Positions 8,182 to 10,698 of a DNA stretch of 10,698 nucleotides are shown piece by piece. The stretch spans positions 1-10,698 of the forward strand of contig CAAGNU010000239.1 in assembly GCA_900771365.1 (NCBI GenBank), written 5' to 3'. Source of the stretch: Bacteroidales bacterium. GTDB taxonomy: Bacteria; Bacteroidota; Bacteroidia; Bacteroidales; P3. Position numbers and translations under genes: made by a program. The stretch's first letter is position 1; every line of letters starts with the position of its first letter. The notes beneath the pieces were generated by a model. That model saw only the letters and a list, made by a program, of their open reading frames with translations, had not been told where the DNA came from and did not search any database.

Positions 8182-8455
8182 ACGAGTAAACTGTGTAGAT
8201 GGTCGCTGGGATGGCCGACGTGGATCCGCTGAGCAGAGACCTATACTTACGTAGCTCAACCTGGAGCTCCGACAGGATCTCCGACAGCTTATCAAGGTCC
8301 TGATGTGTGTACGATTTGGCCCCACCGGAAGAGGACATACTTGCCGAGGCGTATCCCGTGGAGGCGACCTCCGTCCGTACACGCCTGATCGTATCGATAT
8401 CCGACTCGATCTCGGCTATGCGTTGTAAAATTTTGCGCTGCTGTGTCACTGTCAT
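8180..8455 (-). CDS. Small head-tail joining protein, gpW-like
   Basis: A 91-residue protein with ATG at 8453-8455 and TGA at 8180-8182, lying between terminase and portal exactly where lambda has gpW. Two helices with heptad spacing (QQRKILQRIAEIESDIDTIRR and DLDKLSEILSELQVELRKYRSLL) flank a Ser/Gly-rich hinge (SASMSSSGGA). gpW joins DNA-filled heads to tails and is 68 residues; this one is longer at the hinge. No GGAG is seen before the ATG; the upstream bases (AGTAAGTAAAG) are purine-rich but not a clear site. The assignment rests on position, size and helical pattern. Confidence 0.65.
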   Translation of the reverse strand: MTVTQQRKILQRIAEIESDIDTIRRVRTEVASTGYASASMSSSGGAKSYTHQDLDKLSEILSELQVELRKYRSLLSGSTSAIPATIYTVYS

Positions 8456-8474
8456 AATGCTAGCTTTACTTACT

Positions 8475-10490
8475 TCAGATGATCCTGATCTTCGGTCTCA
8501 TTTTCTACCTGGCCACACGGAGTGTCTGCCGCCCGGTCCCGCCGGACGAAAATCCCTGTGAAGCGTAGGCTGCAAGTGCCTGACCTATGGAGTCCAAGAC
8601 GTCGTGATCACCTGTGTCTTTCCAGCTGTACTCCGTAGTCCCATCGGCCCTTTGCTTCTTATAGATCAACTTTTCCGCGCACACCTGGACTGCGAATTTT
8701 CCGTGATCGCCGCCCTCAAACCAGCTGAGAGAGCCCACATTTCCTACGGCTTGGAGGAAACTCTTTTGACACAGCTCGTGATAATAATCACTGTCAAACA
8801 AAGTCCACTTACGACCTGTACCGGAGATCTTGTGCTCCTAGTCATCACCACATAACAAAGTTCTGTTGACGTCCTCCTTCAGGCGTGATTTCCTGTAAGG
8901 ACGGTACAAGTGAGATGAAACACCTATAAAAGATGCAGCTCTGAGACCACAAATCCTCGTGGAGTTACGGCAAAAATCCTGGACGGCACGAGCTGGGACG
9001 CCATTACCATCGATAACCCAGGCGTCTATGCGTATGCCTAGAGCCTTGAGTTCATTTCCGTGTTCACCCAGCAAGTTGTACACTCGCTGGTAGTAGTCTT
9101 GCTCTGGGAGGGTGATCGGGATGCCACACTTCCGGAACTTATGCCAAATCACAACCGACGTTTGATCTCTCAAAAAAACCGTGATCGTTGTAGTGATGTA
9201 CTTAGAGAGGTTAAGGTCGCTTGACGCACACACCCAGGTGACATTTTCGGTTGGGATTTCCAGTTCATTTAGAGATGAAACACGAGAGGCGACCGTTGCA
9301 GGATCAATCGGGATGGCGATTTGCAGCTGCAGTGGCCTCATCTGGTACTCAGACGCCCAAGCTGACTCTCCGATCTGATGACGGAGCTCAAGGAGTTTCT
9401 GAATTGCTGAGATATGACCGTCCTCTTCGGAATACCTGCTAGGGTTGAATACATCTGCACCGTCATCCATCAGTTTACGGTTGTCCTTGTAGTACTGCAG
9501 GGATCCAGAGTGAGGCTTGCGGTTGATCAACTCGTCATCGTACAGCTCGAAGTACTTGTCCCAGAGCTTCTTGTTTGTAGGATAGGAGATCACAGCTGGA
9601 AACAAAACCGTTCTCCAGTGCTTGTCCTTCTTAAGACGTTCGACGAGGTCGTCCTGACAGACCGGAGTTGCAGTACAAAGGAGCGACATACGCTGCTTGC
9701 CACCCATCGGGATGATGTCCTTGGTGATGATGTCGTACATCTTCTGTACGGAGTCTGCACTACTGGCAGTCTCCTCATCTTCCCAGTCGTCCAGGAGAGC
9801 GAGTGTAGGCCTGAGGGACTGCCCTCCAGAGATGGTTTTCATACCTCGGAGTTGGCCTGTGTATCCACGTGTCTCGATGACTGATCCACTTGTCGGCAGC
9901 TCGTTTCCTTGATCGTCTGTAAGTCTGGCAAAGGCGATCTTCTCGCTTGTCTTGACGATGTCTGTGGAGATGCCTTTGTAGAGCTGACGTCTCCTTACGG
10001 ATCCTCTCGTCAATTGGAACGGAACGCAGATTTCCGGGTAGTCCTGTGAGAATGGAGTGTCACTCTCCATACAGATCTTGTAGAAATCACTCAAGAGGTT
10101 GTTTGCAGACCTCTAGTTGGCTGAGACTATGACGACGTATTTCTGCTTGCCAGTGCAAATGCTATAGAGACATCCACACTGACAGAAGCTCGTCTTGCCA
10201 GCTCCTCTGGAGATACACAGCAAGGTATTTGTGTGAGACGTCATAGCTGTTTCCATCTCAGACAACACCTCTTTCCCTTTCTCCGGAGGCGGATCGTTGA
10301 GCATAAGTCCTACCATATACGTGCAGACCCAGTCGTAGAGGGACTGCTCAGCCTTGTGACGTCGATCCCAGTCGATCTAAGCCATAGCACCGTCTATATC
10401 GTCGTCTATGGAGGCACCGAGATCACGGTTACGACGATTGTTCTCAAGATCTGTCTGTACTCTATCTGAATTAATTCTTTGTCTTGCCAT
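8475..10490 (-). CDS. Large terminase subunit (lambda gpA-like packaging ATPase and nuclease)
   Basis: Read with TAG as sense at residues 38, 126, 551 and 662 (10377, 10113, 8838 and 8505 at their lower bases) this is one 671-residue terminase, close to lambda gpA (641). TGA at 8475-8477 is the stop. ATPase domain: Walker A SRGAGKT at 94-100, Walker B TLALLDDWED at about 229-238 with the catalytic Glu237, and a TATP coupling motif at 273-276. Nuclease domain (RNase H-like): Asp425 in SSDLN, Asp494 in VIDGNG, and a third acidic cluster DHDVLD at 628-633. It cleaves and pumps DNA into the prohead through the portal. The ATG at 10488-10490 has AAGGA 8 bases upstream. Lambda makes a small subunit (Nu1) just before; none is visible here. 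The first 60 residues are charged and Asp/Arg-rich. Confidence 0.95.
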
Positions 10491-10504
10491 TATGGTAATC
10501 CTTC

Positions 10505-10534
10505 TTATAAACGAAATTGTGCTGCGTAGTTCAT
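10505..10534 (-). CDS. Possible 9-codon leader peptide (MNYAAQFRL) ahead of terminase
   Basis: An ATG at 10532-10534 with AGGAG (10541-10545) six bases upstream opens a 9-codon frame ending in TAA at 10505-10507, 14 bases before the terminase ATG. A second minicistron, MEYQEH (10535-10555), ends in TAA immediately before that ATG. The spacing of the AGGAG is ideal, so ribosomes would likely load here. It could be a translational leader controlling terminase output, or chance. Too short to test by composition. Confidence 0.3.
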   Translation of the reverse strand: MNYAAQFRL

Positions 10535-10571
10535 TTAGTGCTCCTGATACTCCATTGTACTTTAGTTGATC

Positions 10572-10617
10572 CTTATTTTAAACTCTATGGACTTCAATTG
10601 AACTTTTTCAACTCTAT
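10572..10617 (-). repeat. Two imperfect direct repeats in the terminase leader
   Basis: Two copies share AACTCTAT with a T-rich left flank on the plus strand: 10572-10588 (CTTATTTTAAACTCTAT) and 10603-10617 (CTTTTTCAACTCTAT), 29 bases apart. The 9-mer CTTTTTCAA recurs at 10603-10611 and 10644-10652. They could be protein-binding iterons or chance A/T repetition. Confidence 0.35.
10582..10611 (-). promoter_or_regulatory. Weak candidate promoter toward terminase
   Basis: On the minus strand TTGAAA (5 of 6 to TTGACA) is followed after 18 bases by TAGAGT (4 of 6 to TATAAT). It would start transcription about 75-85 bases before the terminase gene, through the leader and minicistrons. Sigma-70-like matches of this quality are common in AT-rich DNA. 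Confidence 0.2.
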
Positions 10618-10677
10618 TCTAACCCCATTCAGGACTTTTTAGGCTTTTTCAAACCTCCCCATATGGCCAGGGACGGC

Positions 10678-10698
10678 AGATCGGAAGAGCGTCGTGTA
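10678..10698 (+). other. Illumina sequencing adapter remnant at contig end
   Basis: The final 21 bases, beginning AGATCGGAAGAGC and continuing with the read-2 side of the TruSeq adapter, match that adapter exactly. This is library material, not phage sequence, and should be trimmed. The natural sequence ends at 10677. Confidence 0.97.

Larger units (their letters stand above)
10491..10677. other. AT-rich leader upstream of terminase, 187 bases
   Basis: No gene longer than the minicistrons at 10505-10555 fits here on either strand, and no tRNA can be folded by eye. It contains several T/A-rich short repeats, a perfect 10-bp palindrome TTCAATTGAA (10593-10602) and an 8-bp palindrome CCATATGG (10659-10666). 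In lambda the DNA between the left cohesive end and the first terminase gene is about 190 bases and holds terminase-binding sites (cosB). The similar length and place make this a candidate packaging-site region, by analogy only. Confidence 0.4.

Noticed and set aside
6249..10490. Genes interpreted as decayed pseudogenes or sequencing errors
   Set aside because: Random decay would produce TAA, TGA and frameshifts too. Only TAG interrupts, always in frame, and catalytic residues are intact across the breaks.
10491..10677. A suppressor tRNA (CUA anticodon) in the leader
   Set aside because: No cloverleaf with a GTTCRA-type T-loop and acceptor stem can be drawn; the region is AT-rich with short repeats.
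1..10698. CRISPR array, insertion sequence or integrase module
   Set aside because: No spaced repeats, terminal inverted repeats, transposase or recombinase frames are visible on either strand.

Overview
The window reads as the late (virion structural) block of a tailed, lambda-like siphovirus, or a closely related prophage. Every gene lies on the minus strand, so the contig is inverted relative to transcription. The order, followed from high to low coordinates, is that of phage lambda: large terminase, gpW-like joiner, portal, ClpP-type prohead protease fused to a scaffold, major capsid protein, three head-tail/tail completion proteins, tail tube, tail assembly chaperone, tape measure, and the start of one more tail gene. 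Genes are tightly packed, with overlaps or gaps of a few to about 75 bases.

The key to reading it is the genetic code. Under the standard code most of these genes look broken. In every case the break is a TAG codon in the same frame as the recognisable continuation of the protein. I count 15 in-frame TAG codons in seven genes: four in the terminase, two in the portal, two in the protease, one in the tail terminator-like gene, one in the chaperone, four in the tape measure and one in the partial tail gene. All 11 gene ends present use TAA (6) or TGA (5), and none uses TAG. So TAG is a sense codon here, most likely glutamine (code 15, known in gut phages), while TAA and TGA remain stops. With TAG read through, terminase (671 aa), portal (529 aa) and protease-scaffold (383 aa) come out at normal family lengths with all catalytic motifs in place. 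No suppressor tRNA is visible, so it must be elsewhere in the genome or in the host.

Region by region: 10678-10698 is leftover Illumina adapter, not phage DNA. 10491-10677 is an AT-rich leader before the terminase, with short repeats, a possible promoter and two tiny translated-looking minicistrons. 8475-10490 is packaging. 4571-8455 is head building. A strong intrinsic terminator (about 4511-4550) follows the capsid gene. 166-4493 is head completion and tail. 1-153 is a truncated tail gene. No small terminase gene and no separate decoration protein gene are visible.

Host: Shine-Dalgarno sites (GGAGG, GAGG, AAGGA) are recognisable before many genes, which fits a Firmicutes-type host better than Bacteroidota. 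This is only a weak inference. Base composition is roughly balanced.
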